A stretch of 64,000 nucleotides of DNA, from NCBI RefSeq assembly GCF_013315265.1, contig NZ_JABUFE010000001.1, forward strand, positions 62,001-126,000. The letters run 5' to 3'. Below the pieces are notes generated by a model, which was given only the letters and a program-made list of their open reading frames with translations, was not told the origin of the DNA and did not search any database. The DNA comes from Parasulfitobacter algicola (GTDB taxonomy: Bacteria > Pseudomonadota > Alphaproteobacteria > Rhodobacterales > Rhodobacteraceae). This document shows positions 26,494-35,436 of the stretch, piece after piece. Both the position numbers and the translations under genes were made by a program. Numbering within the stretch: the first letter of the stretch is position 1; every line of letters begins with the position of its first letter.

Positions 26494-27744
26494 TTACGTT
26501 TTGCACAGTATCGCGTTGGCATCTTCGAAAAAGTCTGGGCCGCCAAAGTTCCCTGATTTTAGTGCAAGGACCAGATCGGCATGCGCACGGATTGCGGGGA
26601 CGCCAGGGGCGATTTCAGGTCCGATTTCCAGTTGGTCCGGGTCCAGCGCTTCGACCACCGCGCCTGATGTTTCACCCCCCGCCGTGATCAGCCGCGTCAC
26701 ACCGTCTGCGACCAGCGCGCGGGCGATTTGGCCGAACAATGTTTCGAACCGGTGGGCCAGTTCATCGCCACCGTATTGATCCTGTGCGGTGCGTACGGCT
26801 TTGGGATCGGCCGAAGAATAGATCAGCGGCAGGCCATCTTGGGCTTTGGCCCAATTTGCCAGATCGGCTGCATTCAATGTGTCTGACATAATGGCTTGCG
26901 CTGTGATTTCACGGGATGGATGGCGGGCGATATGGCGACTGACCTGTTCGCGTGTCGCATTTGAGCAGGATCCGGACAATATCGCCGTTTTGCCATCCTG
27001 CTGCGGCGTCCATGTTTTGCCTGACCCTGACAAACTGCCATTGCGGCGAAAATTATCTGGCAGACCCAGGGCGATGCCCGACCCGCCAGTCAGCAATTTG
27101 CGATCAGCCAAGGCGTGGCCCAACACGTGCAAGTCATCGTCTAGGATCGCGTCAGCGACAACCAGATTACGCCCCAATGTGATTTCATCATTCATCCGCT
27201 GACGGATCGCATCTACGCCCTTTGCGACTGTCTCATAAGCAATATGGCCGACATCGCCATTGGTCTGATGGCGCAGCCAGCGGCGCAGATCAGGGTCGGA
27301 CATCGGCGTCAACGGATGATTTTCCATACCACTTTCGTTCAGAAGAGTATCTTTGACGAACAGGTGCCCCTGATAAATCGAACGTCCCGTGGCGGGAAAG
27401 GCCGGGCAGATGACCACGCCTTGGGCGCTTAATGCTTTCGCCAAAGCCTCGGTCACGGGCCCGATGTTGCCTTGGGGGGTGGAATCGAAGGTCGAGCAGT
27501 ATTTGAACAAAATCTGCTGGCACCCTTGATCCTGCAACCATGTCAACGCGGCCAGCGATTGTTCAATGGCCGCCTGCACCGGGATTGAGCGGGACTTGAG
27601 CGCGATCACCCCTGCTTCGACCCAAGGGTCCGCAGGCACGTTCGGAATACCGACGTATTGAACAGTGTGCATACCGCCTTTAACCAGCATGTTGCCCACA
27701 TCACTGGAGCCTGTGAAATCATCACCGATCACACCTAAAAGCAT
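26494..27744 (-). CDS. otnK: 3-Oxo-tetronate kinase (OtnK), four-carbon acid sugar kinase family
   Basis: A 416-aa kinase of the former DUF1537 family. The N-terminal domain starts IGDDFTGSSDVGNMLVKGGM, and the C-terminal nucleotide-binding domain has AILSGSCSNATREQ and ITAGGETSGAVVEAL. OtnK phosphorylates 3-oxo-tetronate to its 4-phosphate, which an aldolase-decarboxylase (OtnC) then splits to dihydroxyacetone phosphate and CO2. Only otnK and otnI are here; no dehydrogenase, OtnC, transporter or regulator is adjacent, so the rest of the pathway must lie elsewhere or be lost. Confidence 0.85.
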   Translation of the reverse strand: MLLGVIGDDFTGSSDVGNMLVKGGMHTVQYVGIPNVPADPWVEAGVIALKSRSIPVQAAIEQSLAALTWLQDQGCQQILFKYCSTFDSTPQGNIGPVTEALAKALSAQGVVICPAFPATGRSIYQGHLFVKDTLLNESGMENHPLTPMSDPDLRRWLRHQTNGDVGHIAYETVAKGVDAIRQRMNDEITLGRNLVVADAILDDDLHVLGHALADRKLLTGGSGIALGLPDNFRRNGSLSGSGKTWTPQQDGKTAILSGSCSNATREQVSRHIARHPSREITAQAIMSDTLNAADLANWAKAQDGLPLIYSSADPKAVRTAQDQYGGDELAHRFETLFGQIARALVADGVTRLITAGGETSGAVVEALDPDQLEIGPEIAPGVPAIRAHADLVLALKSGNFGGPDFFEDANAILCKT

Positions 27745-27975
27745 TGTGTTGGGTTCCTTTGGATTATCATTTCAAGGCAACTGTTTGCGATATACCGACG
27801 CCGGCAGACGGGTGGCAGCAGGACTGCTGTGTGCGAACTGGGATGTGTACGGTGTGCTGTTGTCACGACAGCTCTTTCGGAAGTGGTTTGGAATTCATAC
27901 CTGTATCCCGAGGCGCAGAATACTGCAACGGTATATCGGCTGCAGTGGCAGTCAAAGGCATCTGTTGTGTGGATC

Positions 27976-28608
27976 TTAAATCTGATCAAGAGCCTTTTGC
28001 ACGGCAGCGAAATAATCGCCAACCTGCGCGCCATCGACAAGCGCGTGATGCACTTCAAGGGTCATGGCCATGCGCCAGTTTTTATCTGCCTCTTTCACAA
28101 ATTTTCCCCATGATACCCGGGGGATACAATCTGATGGTCCGGGCATGGCATTGTTGATTGAGGTATAATCAAGCCACGGCAGGCAAGACAGATAAGCCAC
28201 ATCATCACGTTCGCCCGAATTCGCAGCCAACTGTGTTTTCTGCGCAGCTTTGTCGATGATATTTTTGCACTGTGCATCAAATTTAGCGAAATCTTCCTGA
28301 TAAGGTACGTAAGCATAATTGAAGCTGCCGCTTTGCGTCGGGACGGTCATCGATAGGTCCGTCATCTTATGCAGAACGACCACATCGTCGCGAAACCGCA
28401 TCAGCAGTTCAGGCACTGAATGAAGGCCTGTGCCGATGGCAAACAGACACGCGCGATATGGGGAAACACCTTGTCCCTTGCGCGTATTCATAAGATGGCT
28501 GACATTCAGCCGTGACGTCACCGCATAGTGCGGGCGGTCATATGTGCGGAAAAACCGAAACTGATCCGCCCGTGGCCAGGTCGCCATATCCACGATGTCA
28601 TATGTCAT
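27976..28608 (-). CDS. Chloramphenicol acetyltransferase-like protein
   Basis: A protein of about 210 aa in the class A CAT fold: it opens with the substrate-side region (WPRADQFRFFRTYDRPHYAV) and carries the catalytic His in LEVHHALVDGAQVGDYF near the end. CAT proteins acetylate chloramphenicol, but many chromosomal relatives have other or unknown substrates, so resistance cannot be claimed. The ATG at 28608 follows GGAGCATTTGAG and gives the normal length; an upstream in-frame start at 28656 is less likely. It has no obvious operon partner. Confidence 0.82.
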   Translation of the reverse strand: MTYDIVDMATWPRADQFRFFRTYDRPHYAVTSRLNVSHLMNTRKGQGVSPYRACLFAIGTGLHSVPELLMRFRDDVVVLHKMTDLSMTVPTQSGSFNYAYVPYQEDFAKFDAQCKNIIDKAAQKTQLAANSGERDDVAYLSCLPWLDYTSINNAMPGPSDCIPRVSWGKFVKEADKNWRMAMTLEVHHALVDGAQVGDYFAAVQKALDQI

Positions 28609-28656
28609 CTCAAATGCTCCAGTCTGGGGAATATATGTCCGAATTATCGGATGCAA

Positions 28657-28964
28657 CTATTCCTCACCTCTGTTTTCCCGTTCCCTGTCACCGCTGTACA
28701 GCTTCATGTCCGGCAAGGACGATAACCAGGCTTCTCGGCGGGTCGTCCAAAGTTCGTATGTTGGTATGAATTGATTGGATGCATCGAGTGATCAAGGTGG
28801 ATTTCGTCTTCGCTACGCGAAAAGACTGAGGACCCGCCGGGCAGAAAAACCGCCCGGTGATGTTTGCGGCAGCCCATACAATGGCACAGCCCGGCGCGAT
28901 AGGGCTTACCTTGGGCCACAAGCCGAACTTTACCGCAAAGACACCCTGCCTTGACTGCGTCCAT
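28657..28964 (-). pseudogene. Broken GFA-family (glutathione-dependent formaldehyde-activating enzyme-like) gene
   Basis: An ATG at 28964 with an AAGGA box opens MDAVKAGCLCGKVRLVAQGK, then GLCHCMGCRKHH, the cysteine-rich zinc-binding half of GFA/CENP-V-type proteins. Directly after the HH the sequence jumps to the later FFCP/GSSVFSRSEDEI part, so the middle of the domain, about 25-30 residues, is deleted. The C-terminal ASNQFIPTYELWTTRREAWL lies in another frame and ends at 28657. The gene has lost an internal segment and is frameshifted, so it is not functional. Confidence 0.75.
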
Positions 28965-29364
28965 AGCACGTTTCCTTGTCCATTCCTGTCTAAAGACCCT
29001 GCCCATGTATCTTTGCCGTCACAAGCAAGAATTGCCGTTTTATGCATAGTCAACAGCGTAATGAAACAGGCAGAACGTGCATAGGATATTGAAAATAAGA
29101 ACTATGGAACGTCACGCATTTTAGAAGCGACGTAGGGGATTTTGTGAATTCTATCACTGTTGGCGTCAGGTAATATTAGCATGAGTGTCAAGCATTTCTG
29201 ATCTAAATCAGTCATTTGTCACTATTTATACAAAGGTCCGCAGTGCGAGACAATGCTGCCGCTCTCTGAATTTGAACGAACGGCTGCTTTCGGAAACGGC
29301 GATTGAATTTGCAGCTCAATAAGGTAATGATCTGTCGAGCATAAATTCATGAACGAGCAATCCG
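28965..29364. other. Gap without supported genes
   Basis: About 400 bp between the broken GFA gene and the SGNH hydrolase. It holds no open frame that I can support, no clear hairpin terminator and no repeat. It must contain the promoters of one or both flanking units. Confidence 0.5.
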
Positions 29365-29976
29365 ATGACTGAGAAGCATATTTGCCTGATGGGTGACTCC
29401 ATCTTCGACAACGATGAGTACATTCCAGGCGAACCCGGCGTCATCGAACAGATGCGCCGTTCAATCACAAAGACCTGGTCGGCGTTCAAGGTCGCTGTTG
29501 ATGGCGACTGCATTGAAGACATTCCAAACCAGCTTCAGAAGGTGCCGACCCACACGACGGATATTGTTGTGAGCATAGGTGGAAACGATCTCATGAAATT
29601 CCGTCATCTACTCATTAAGGTTGCGGAAGGAGCCAAGATTGAGGAGCTCATCGCATCACCGCTGGCGGATTTTGAAATCGCGTATGGTTGGATGTTGGAT
29701 ACCATTTCTGAGCGTGGCCTCAGAGTAAGTGCTTGCACCATCTACACCGCCATACCCTTTGCAGAGCCGGAAATGAGGGATCATGCTCCATCTGCAATTG
29801 GCGCATTTAATGCCATAATCCTGCGGCTCGCTGAGGCTCGCGGCGTATCGGTCGTTCGACTGGACGTGGTATGCACAGACGAAAATGACTTCTCGGAAAT
29901 GTCTCCGATTGAGCCCTCCTCAAAAGGCGGGCAAAAGATTGTGAACGCAATTCTTCAGACACTCGGGCAAGGCTGA
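29365..29976 (+). CDS. SGNH/GDSL-family hydrolase
   Basis: This 203-aa cytoplasmic protein carries SGNH block I with the nucleophile Ser (CLMGDSIFDNDEY), block III with GGND (VSIGGNDLMKF), and a block V-like end (SPIEPSSKGGQKIVNAI). There the usual catalytic Asp-x-x-His is degenerate: no His is present, and it reads EPSSKGG. Relatives are esterases or lipases, so activity here is uncertain. There is no signal peptide. It is the last chromosomal gene before the transposon and faces its left end. Confidence 0.78.
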   Translation: MTEKHICLMGDSIFDNDEYIPGEPGVIEQMRRSITKTWSAFKVAVDGDCIEDIPNQLQKVPTHTTDIVVSIGGNDLMKFRHLLIKVAEGAKIEELIASPLADFEIAYGWMLDTISERGLRVSACTIYTAIPFAEPEMRDHAPSAIGAFNAIILRLAEARGVSVVRLDVVCTDENDFSEMSPIEPSSKGGQKIVNAILQTLGQG

Positions 29977-30153
29977 CCGTTACTTGTGACAACCTCGGTT
30001 TTGAAGCCGAGCTGACATTCGCGCGCACATCGCAGCATCGGTCTAATTGGGCTCAAACCGGACCTTCCCTGCGATCGGTGCGAAGGGCCGCTTGGCCGAT
30101 TATTCTGATTTTGGGTCAGTTTATGATGTGAAGGTCACAGTTATCTGACGTTC

Positions 30154-30158
30154 AATAC
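30154..30158. repeat. Left target site duplication AATAC
   Basis: The five bases directly outside the left transposon end are identical to the five outside the right end. An 8-bp TGACGTTC just to their left (30146-30153) repeats the first eight bases of the element itself. Confidence 0.9.
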
Positions 30159-30294
30159 TGACGTTCGACATCTAAAGACCGTTCTCGAAAAACTTAAGTA
30201 ATTGATATTTATATATAACATTTTCAAGGTCGACAAATCTGTTTGCGTTCTGCGACACGCTAATCCCGTCTTTCGACAAAGTGTTTCCGTTCGT
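30159..30294. repeat. Left transposon end with TnsB-like binding repeats
   Basis: The end starts TGACGTTCGACATC. A motif approximating CGACAAA followed 9-14 bases on by CGTT recurs at 30166 (CGACATC), 30231, 30253 (CGACACG) and 30274 in the same orientation. Multiple direct copies of a roughly 20-bp site at each end are what TnsB-type transposases bind. The exact site limits are inferred by eye. Confidence 0.75.
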
Positions 30295-30311
30295 TTTTTC
30301 GTTCAGGCACG

Positions 30312-30340
30312 AAAAAAGCCGCCCAATCCTGAGCGGCTTC
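30312..30340 (-). terminator. Rho-independent terminator after tnsC
   Basis: On the minus strand, arms AAGCCGC / GCGGCTT around a nine-base loop are followed by a six- to seven-T run. It lies 24 bp past the tnsC stop and keeps tns transcription from running out through the left end. Confidence 0.85.
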
Positions 30341-30363
30341 GGTTTCTTGGCCTGTTTATGCAG

Positions 30364-31380
30364 CTAGCGTTTGCGTGGTTTTCTTCGAGTCGCCCTCGTT
30401 TCTTCAAGATGTCGATCCATTGCAACCGTCGTGTTGATGTTGCGCCAATCGTGGCTGAGGAACGGATTCAGGGCATCGTCACAATTCATACGCTCATAGT
30501 AGTTCTCGGCGAAGTGCTCCACGCAGAGGGTATCGCTGCGGTATTTTTGAGCAATGCCGGTTGCCGAGATGAAGATTTCGATTGCGATTCCAAAGCGATC
30601 CGCTGACGCATGCATTAGGATTTTGATGAACTCATTCTCATCCAGTAGACCCTCATCCTTCAGGCCAGTCTGTGCTAATAAGTCCTTGATCGATTTTCTG
30701 ACCAGAGGACCATCATTCGGGAAAGTCATAGGCAAGACTTCGATGGGCTCTGTCCGGCGTAACAGTGCCCCATCTTGATTGATGATCGTCTTGGCCTCGG
30801 AAGTCCCGGTGATGATGACACAGACAGGCCATTGCTTGCTCTGCATGAAATTGCGAAACCGGCCAGTGAAGTGGCGCATGCTATCGCTGGTGACATAGCG
30901 GCCGCTGTCCTGAACTTCGTCTAGGTGAAGGGCGGCAATCCCGCGATCTTGAAGCTTGTTTACCACAAGCCGGACCAGATACCCTTCATCTCGCCGAGAC
31001 GAGATCGGGTATCCCAGCTCGCCCAAGATCAATTCACAGGTCTCCTTTACAGTTGCCCTGCTAGGCACTGTGACTGACCAAATCTCAGACCCAAATTCTA
31101 GCCCGCCTGCGGCTTCCGCGACGGACCGGAAGTCCGCTGCGATTTGCTCCACCATACGGGTCTTGCCTATCCCAGGCGGTCCAATAAGCGCCGCGCCACG
31201 GACCTTGTCACGGCCGCTTTTCAGGCTTTCCTCCCGTTCGACGAGGATTGAAAACACGCGCTCTTTGAATTTCTTGAAATCAGGGGTCTCGAAATAGACT
31301 CCCATGAGATCGATGTTTGAGCGTGCTTGAGCCCTCAGTTTCTGGAAGTTCTCCAGCTGCGCTGTTGTCGCCATAGCCAT
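30364..31380 (-). CDS. tnsC: TnsC/TniB-family AAA+ ATPase, transposition regulator
   Basis: A 338-aa AAA+ protein: Walker A GPPGIGKT near residues 68-75, Walker B region AALHLDEVQDSGRYV near 152, and sensor-like VCVIITGTSEAKTI. In Tn7 and Tn5053 systems TnsC/TniB binds DNA at the target chosen by a TnsD/TniQ protein and activates the transposase. It ends with a basic tail (RHLEETRATRRKPRKR), common in proteins that touch DNA. The start has a GGAG box. It follows tnsB by 21 bp and appears intact, unlike tnsB and tniQ. Confidence 0.9.
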   Translation of the reverse strand: MAMATTAQLENFQKLRAQARSNIDLMGVYFETPDFKKFKERVFSILVEREESLKSGRDKVRGAALIGPPGIGKTRMVEQIAADFRSVAEAAGGLEFGSEIWSVTVPSRATVKETCELILGELGYPISSRRDEGYLVRLVVNKLQDRGIAALHLDEVQDSGRYVTSDSMRHFTGRFRNFMQSKQWPVCVIITGTSEAKTIINQDGALLRRTEPIEVLPMTFPNDGPLVRKSIKDLLAQTGLKDEGLLDENEFIKILMHASADRFGIAIEIFISATGIAQKYRSDTLCVEHFAENYYERMNCDDALNPFLSHDWRNINTTVAMDRHLEETRATRRKPRKR

Positions 31381-31401
31381 TGTAACTACTCCTTATTCTT
31401 C

Positions 31402-33659
31402 TCAGCTCGAGAATTTCTTTTTGGTCCTGAACCGGTCCATGCTACCCGGCCCATCAGGTTGAACCACCGCATTCACGCCGTACTCATCCCCCGGCTCTTC
31501 GGTGGTGGGTTCGTCCTCAGCGAATGCTGGCTCAGGTTCAGCGGTCTCAAAGCCGCCATAAACTGGATCCTGATATTCATCGCGACCAACGTAAGGCTCT
31601 TCGTTCGAGCCTTTCCCGAATGTCAGCTCGAGCCTCGCTCGATCAACTTCGGTTTGCGTGTATCCACAAAGGCCAGTGTCGCTCTGCCGCATCGCGTTTC
31701 GAGTGATCTTGGCGCGCGCACGATCTGCCTCGTCGCGCTGATGACGCCGCATCTTTCTATCAGCGTCGGCTTCCGCCCGTCTCGTCTGACATTCCGCCGA
31801 CCACTCACGCAGCGTCTTGCCGCGCATGGTGTCATCAAGGGCCGGAACGGCAAAAGTATCGTTGCGACTAACTACTGAAATCGCTCCCATATCCCTTGGA
31901 TCAACAATGATGTTTACCCCACCGTCCGGAGCCGCGATCCGTTCCGCAACGGGCGTCAGCCTGTCCTCGCGGATAAGTCTGTTCTGATAGACAGCACCGG
32001 CGTAACGAATGCCTTCTTGTGTAATCCTTGCTGTCGTCGAGAAACCACAGGCCTCTCGCAAGTCTTGTGGACCTGGAAGTTGCGTATCATCAAAGGAACA
32101 GTCTTTGCTCAGGTCCTCCCAGACCGTAGCTGGTGTTTTACTGTTGAGGCCCCCGTGAGAAGAAGAATGATACTTCGCCACAAACGTAACAAAGACTCCA
32201 TCAAGCTCGTCGTCCGTAATGCATGCCTCCTCATAGGGCTTGCGGTCATTCAATTTCGAGGGCTTACTTGCTGTCCAGCCAGGGGTTTGGCGGGCAAAAC
32301 CCAACTCGCAAGTACGGAAAACCTCTCGATATGACCGCGCAGCAAGGCAACACCTGCAGTCGTATTCATGAAAGACGAGCGAAGTCGCTTCACGGCTCCC
32401 GCAAATTCAGCGCCTCCAAACGGATGCTTCCCAAACTCTGAGCCACAGTCAGTCGATACAAGCTGTATTGGACAAACGTACTTCCAGTGAGAATCATGAA
32501 TTCCAGCGTTGCGAAGCAGGTATGTCTTATCCATAAAACACATTTGCAGCGCCTCGAGGCTGGAGTTTTGGTTTGGGCTGCGGCAGATCGAATACCCAAG
32601 AATAACTCTGGAGGCGACGTCGATTGCGGCGACAACCCAACGGCGAACGCGCTTCACATTCCTGCGTTCGTCTTCTGTCATCTGGTTGTATTGGGCCCGA
32701 GTGGTATCGAGCGACACAATATGAAACTGCCATGCGTCGAATTGGACGACCTCGCCCAGCTGCTTGACGCCTAAACCCGCTTCTGATGTTCCAAAATCTC
32801 TAGTGGCCTTTGCCAACCCCTCTCGCTGGACCGCAACGGTGAAGGGGTCCAGATACAAGTCGATGTAGCGTTCATAAGTCCGCTCACTCCTTGTTGGAAT
32901 CAGGTCTGTACGTCCCAGCTCCAAACGAGAAGCATTTTCCTTGGCGACTGCTTCAACCGCTCGCTCAGCAATCTCTCGTTTTGATGATTTACCGGTTGGC
33001 AACTCATCATTGGGGCTGGGTCCGCCCTGTGCATACTGCTGCAGGATACTCAGGACAAAATTCAAGTTGTCGTCTACAACGGCTGGATTTGTGGACCCGC
33101 CGCGTTCGAGGTTGAACACATTCGGATCTCCCGCCGACTTCTCAAATTTTCGGAGGTATCCAAGCAACGTGTCATTGCATGGCAGGGGATGAAGCCTTTG
33201 ATTGGTGTTTGCTCTTTCCGTTCCGTATTTCGTACGAACTTGGAATTGCTTATAGTCCGCTTGCAACCTCGCACGGTACTGGTCAACTCCTGGCCTCGTC
33301 CGAGTCATGCCTTCACGGCAGCACTGTGCCATGCGCTGCGCGAGGAAAACCTTGCGCCCGATCGTTTCTCGGCGCTTTTTACCTGCAAAGTAGATTTCTT
33401 TGCGCCCATACATTCTGCGAACTTCAGCGCGTTTTGCACTATAGTAACCGCGGTCGATAACCAGCCGCTCGGTCTTGATCAATTCCCTGATCTCCTTGGG
33501 CCGGAAAATCCTGACCTTCGCGTCATCTCCAGTGCAAACAGCCAGCGAATAGTGCGTGACTTCCTTGGTCGCAGTGTCCGTCCTTGGCGCTACGTTCCAT
33601 ACCTCGTAGCCCTCAAAGAGCACGCGATCAGCCTGCGTAAGGTTGCCGAAGAAGTTCAT
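31402..33659 (-). pseudogene. tnsB: TnsB-family DDE transposase with a frameshift
   Basis: Two overlapping frames make one about 750-aa Mu/TnsB-type transposase. The first (33659 to 32250) carries the DDE residues: Asp in VVQFDAWQFHIVS near residue 308, Asp in LVSTDCGSEFG near 403, Glu in RGHIERF near 443. Right after the Glu motif the frame breaks at a four-A run on the plus strand (32318-32321). Inserting one base restores RFFRTCELGFARQTPGW and the C-terminal domain to 31402, which binds TnsC in relatives. As written the C-terminal 300 residues are lost, so cut-and-join activity is doubtful. The start overlaps the tnsA stop (ATGA) and has a GAGGTG box. Confidence 0.85.
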
Positions 33660-34399
33660 GCTGCCACCTCACAAAGTGTGCCGACGGCAAAGGGATCAAG
33701 ATGGTCTTTCTTGATGTCCCCATCACCGATCAAGCGAATAGCGGCACGTTGCCCGCGGCCTCTCAAAGATGATCGCTCTACCAGTTCACCGAAGGTCGCG
33801 GGCCTGCCGAGGTCGTTTGCCACTTCAAGCACGATACGGTCTGCCTCGGGGTCCCAGCCACGACGTGCTGAGTGGATTTCGGCAGCACATTTGCGAAAGA
33901 TCGGATGAAACGCATATCGCGAACCTAGGTTGAACCGATCAGCGATCTGCCGGCTGCACTGGCCTGCAATGTGTGCGATCTCCGCAATATATGATGTACG
34001 CTGGGATTTCTCATCGTATTTGACGGAGAACAGGACTTCCTTCGCATCTTTCAGCAACACATGAGCATCGACCTTTGTGTAGGTCGCTTTGCCCTTCTTG
34101 TTGACAAAATCAACGCGGGTCAGCTGCTCTTTGAAGTTGATGACATCACGGTGACCAGCCAAGTTCTGATAAACGCAAGCTTCTTCATAGGACGCGCACC
34201 AAAACTCCTGCAGGGCAGCGTGTCGGTTAAGCCGTGTTACAAAGGACAGCTTGCAAGAACTGCTAGATTTGCCGAGTTCCATCTTTTCGAGATGGGAGTT
34301 GACTACTCTGAATGGATCATCTGGGTCGGCAATTGGCGGAGGGCCAAAAGTAGCGTTGGCGTATTGATCTTGGTTCTCTTCTGTTCGGTTGTAAGGCAT
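33656..34399 (-). CDS. tnsA: TnsA-like endonuclease of the heteromeric transposase
   Basis: A 247-aa protein in the tnsA position. Its central part has the restriction-enzyme-like pattern of TnsA: a Glu-rich helix (ASYEEACVYQNLAGH), then a beta strand with Asp in TYTKVDAHVLL, and Lys in VLFSVKYDEKSQ, as in a PD-(D/E)xK active site. The C-terminal half is helical and could be the winged-helix part contacting TnsC. TnsA cuts the 5' ends so the element leaves the donor by cut-and-paste. The start at 34399 follows CCGGAGAAATT. Residue-level homology is weak, so the call rests on motif, size and operon position. Confidence 0.78.
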   Translation of the reverse strand: MPYNRTEENQDQYANATFGPPPIADPDDPFRVVNSHLEKMELGKSSSSCKLSFVTRLNRHAALQEFWCASYEEACVYQNLAGHRDVINFKEQLTRVDFVNKKGKATYTKVDAHVLLKDAKEVLFSVKYDEKSQRTSYIAEIAHIAGQCSRQIADRFNLGSRYAFHPIFRKCAAEIHSARRGWDPEADRIVLEVANDLGRPATFGELVERSSLRGRGQRAAIRLIGDGDIKKDHLDPFAVGTLCEVAA

Positions 34400-35436
34400 A
34401 ATTTCTCCGGTCACATTCCAGCAAGGAATGCGTTTTTGTGTTCGCTTTTTGAGTGGGGCCGGTTCAGAGGACCGGGGCCTCGATACTTCGAAAGATTGCT
34501 AGCTGCGCGATCGACCAGGGTAGCACTGTGTCGCTATTCGCGCTGTCAGCAAAGAAACCGGAAAGTCGTTGTCTGAGATCGATCACTCAGATACACATGC
34601 CGTGAGAAGCAGGCTGGTTTTCCAGTCTTAAGGGGGTGGCCGTTCCAGCGGTTCGCCCCTTTTCTTTTCTTTCATTTTTTCATTCAAATCCTTCCTATCG
34701 CAGACTTGTGTTCCGTTTGGTCAAAATTCGCACTTGGTGAACTTAAGCTTTGACCTGAAATCGAGTCGAGTCAAATAATCATTTATTTACATACGCTTAG
34801 TGCGAAAATCCGAAGAGTGGCGTTCGTCGCATGCCTTCAATCCTAGCCAAAAACCATCAGCAATTTTCGCCTGTCCATCCATTTACCGAGCTCCGTTTTC
34901 CCCGTTCTAAAATTGAACTAGGAGGAAAAAATTCGCTTTTATAGAGCTGCGAGAAATTTTTTGAAAAGAAATTGTCCCTTTTGAGAGGCACTGATCGCGT
35001 GGGGCACCCGGAGCAACGGGCTGCATAAACGTCACATGCGGTCAGGTGATCGTTGGACTAGATTTGGTAGTGACTGGACTTCGTCCGAGTATATGCAGCG
35101 ATACAAAAGTCCTGGGGCCAAAGTAGAGAACTCATCTTCCAGAACCCTCTTCAGCGCATGAGCTAACTTATATAAAGTCCGATGCGACCCTTGAACTGGT
35201 GGCCTGTCAGCAAATCGGTCGCCCTATCTAGGGCATTACATCGAATTACGTCCTCTGCAGCAAGAAACCACTTCCGAATAGAGAGATTACCCTACCATGC
35301 AAAAGCGTTCCGGTTTTTACCGTGAATTAGCACCTAAATTTTCGACACTGGAACTTTTTTTCGCACCTCGTAGCGCGCCACATCGTTAGACCGGTACCTC
35401 AAACATGAAGCACCTGACGGCCATCTTACCTGGCTC
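34400..35436. other. 1-kb non-coding stretch inside the transposon
   Basis: No open frame that I can support lies between tnsA and hsdR. On the plus strand 34577-34594 can form a CTGAG/CTCAG hairpin. Around 34629-34680 an AAGGGG...CCCCTT stem with an inner GCCG...CGGT-like pairing is followed by TTTTCTTTTCTTTCATTTTTT, resembling a terminator. A structured small RNA ending there is possible. The rest is A/T-rich and probably holds the tns promoter and the 3' end of the restriction operon. Confidence 0.45.

Noticed and set aside
32300-32340. Programmed ribosomal frameshift joining the two tnsB frames
   Set aside because: The zero-frame codons AGG TTT TCC do not form a standard slippery heptamer, and re-pairing of the Phe tRNA on GTT would be poor.
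34600-34670. tRNA-like or tRNA fragment reading around the CTGGTTTTCCAG and GGTTCG strings
   Set aside because: No acceptor or D stem can be built, and the T-arm pairing fails. I keep only a generic structured-RNA suggestion.
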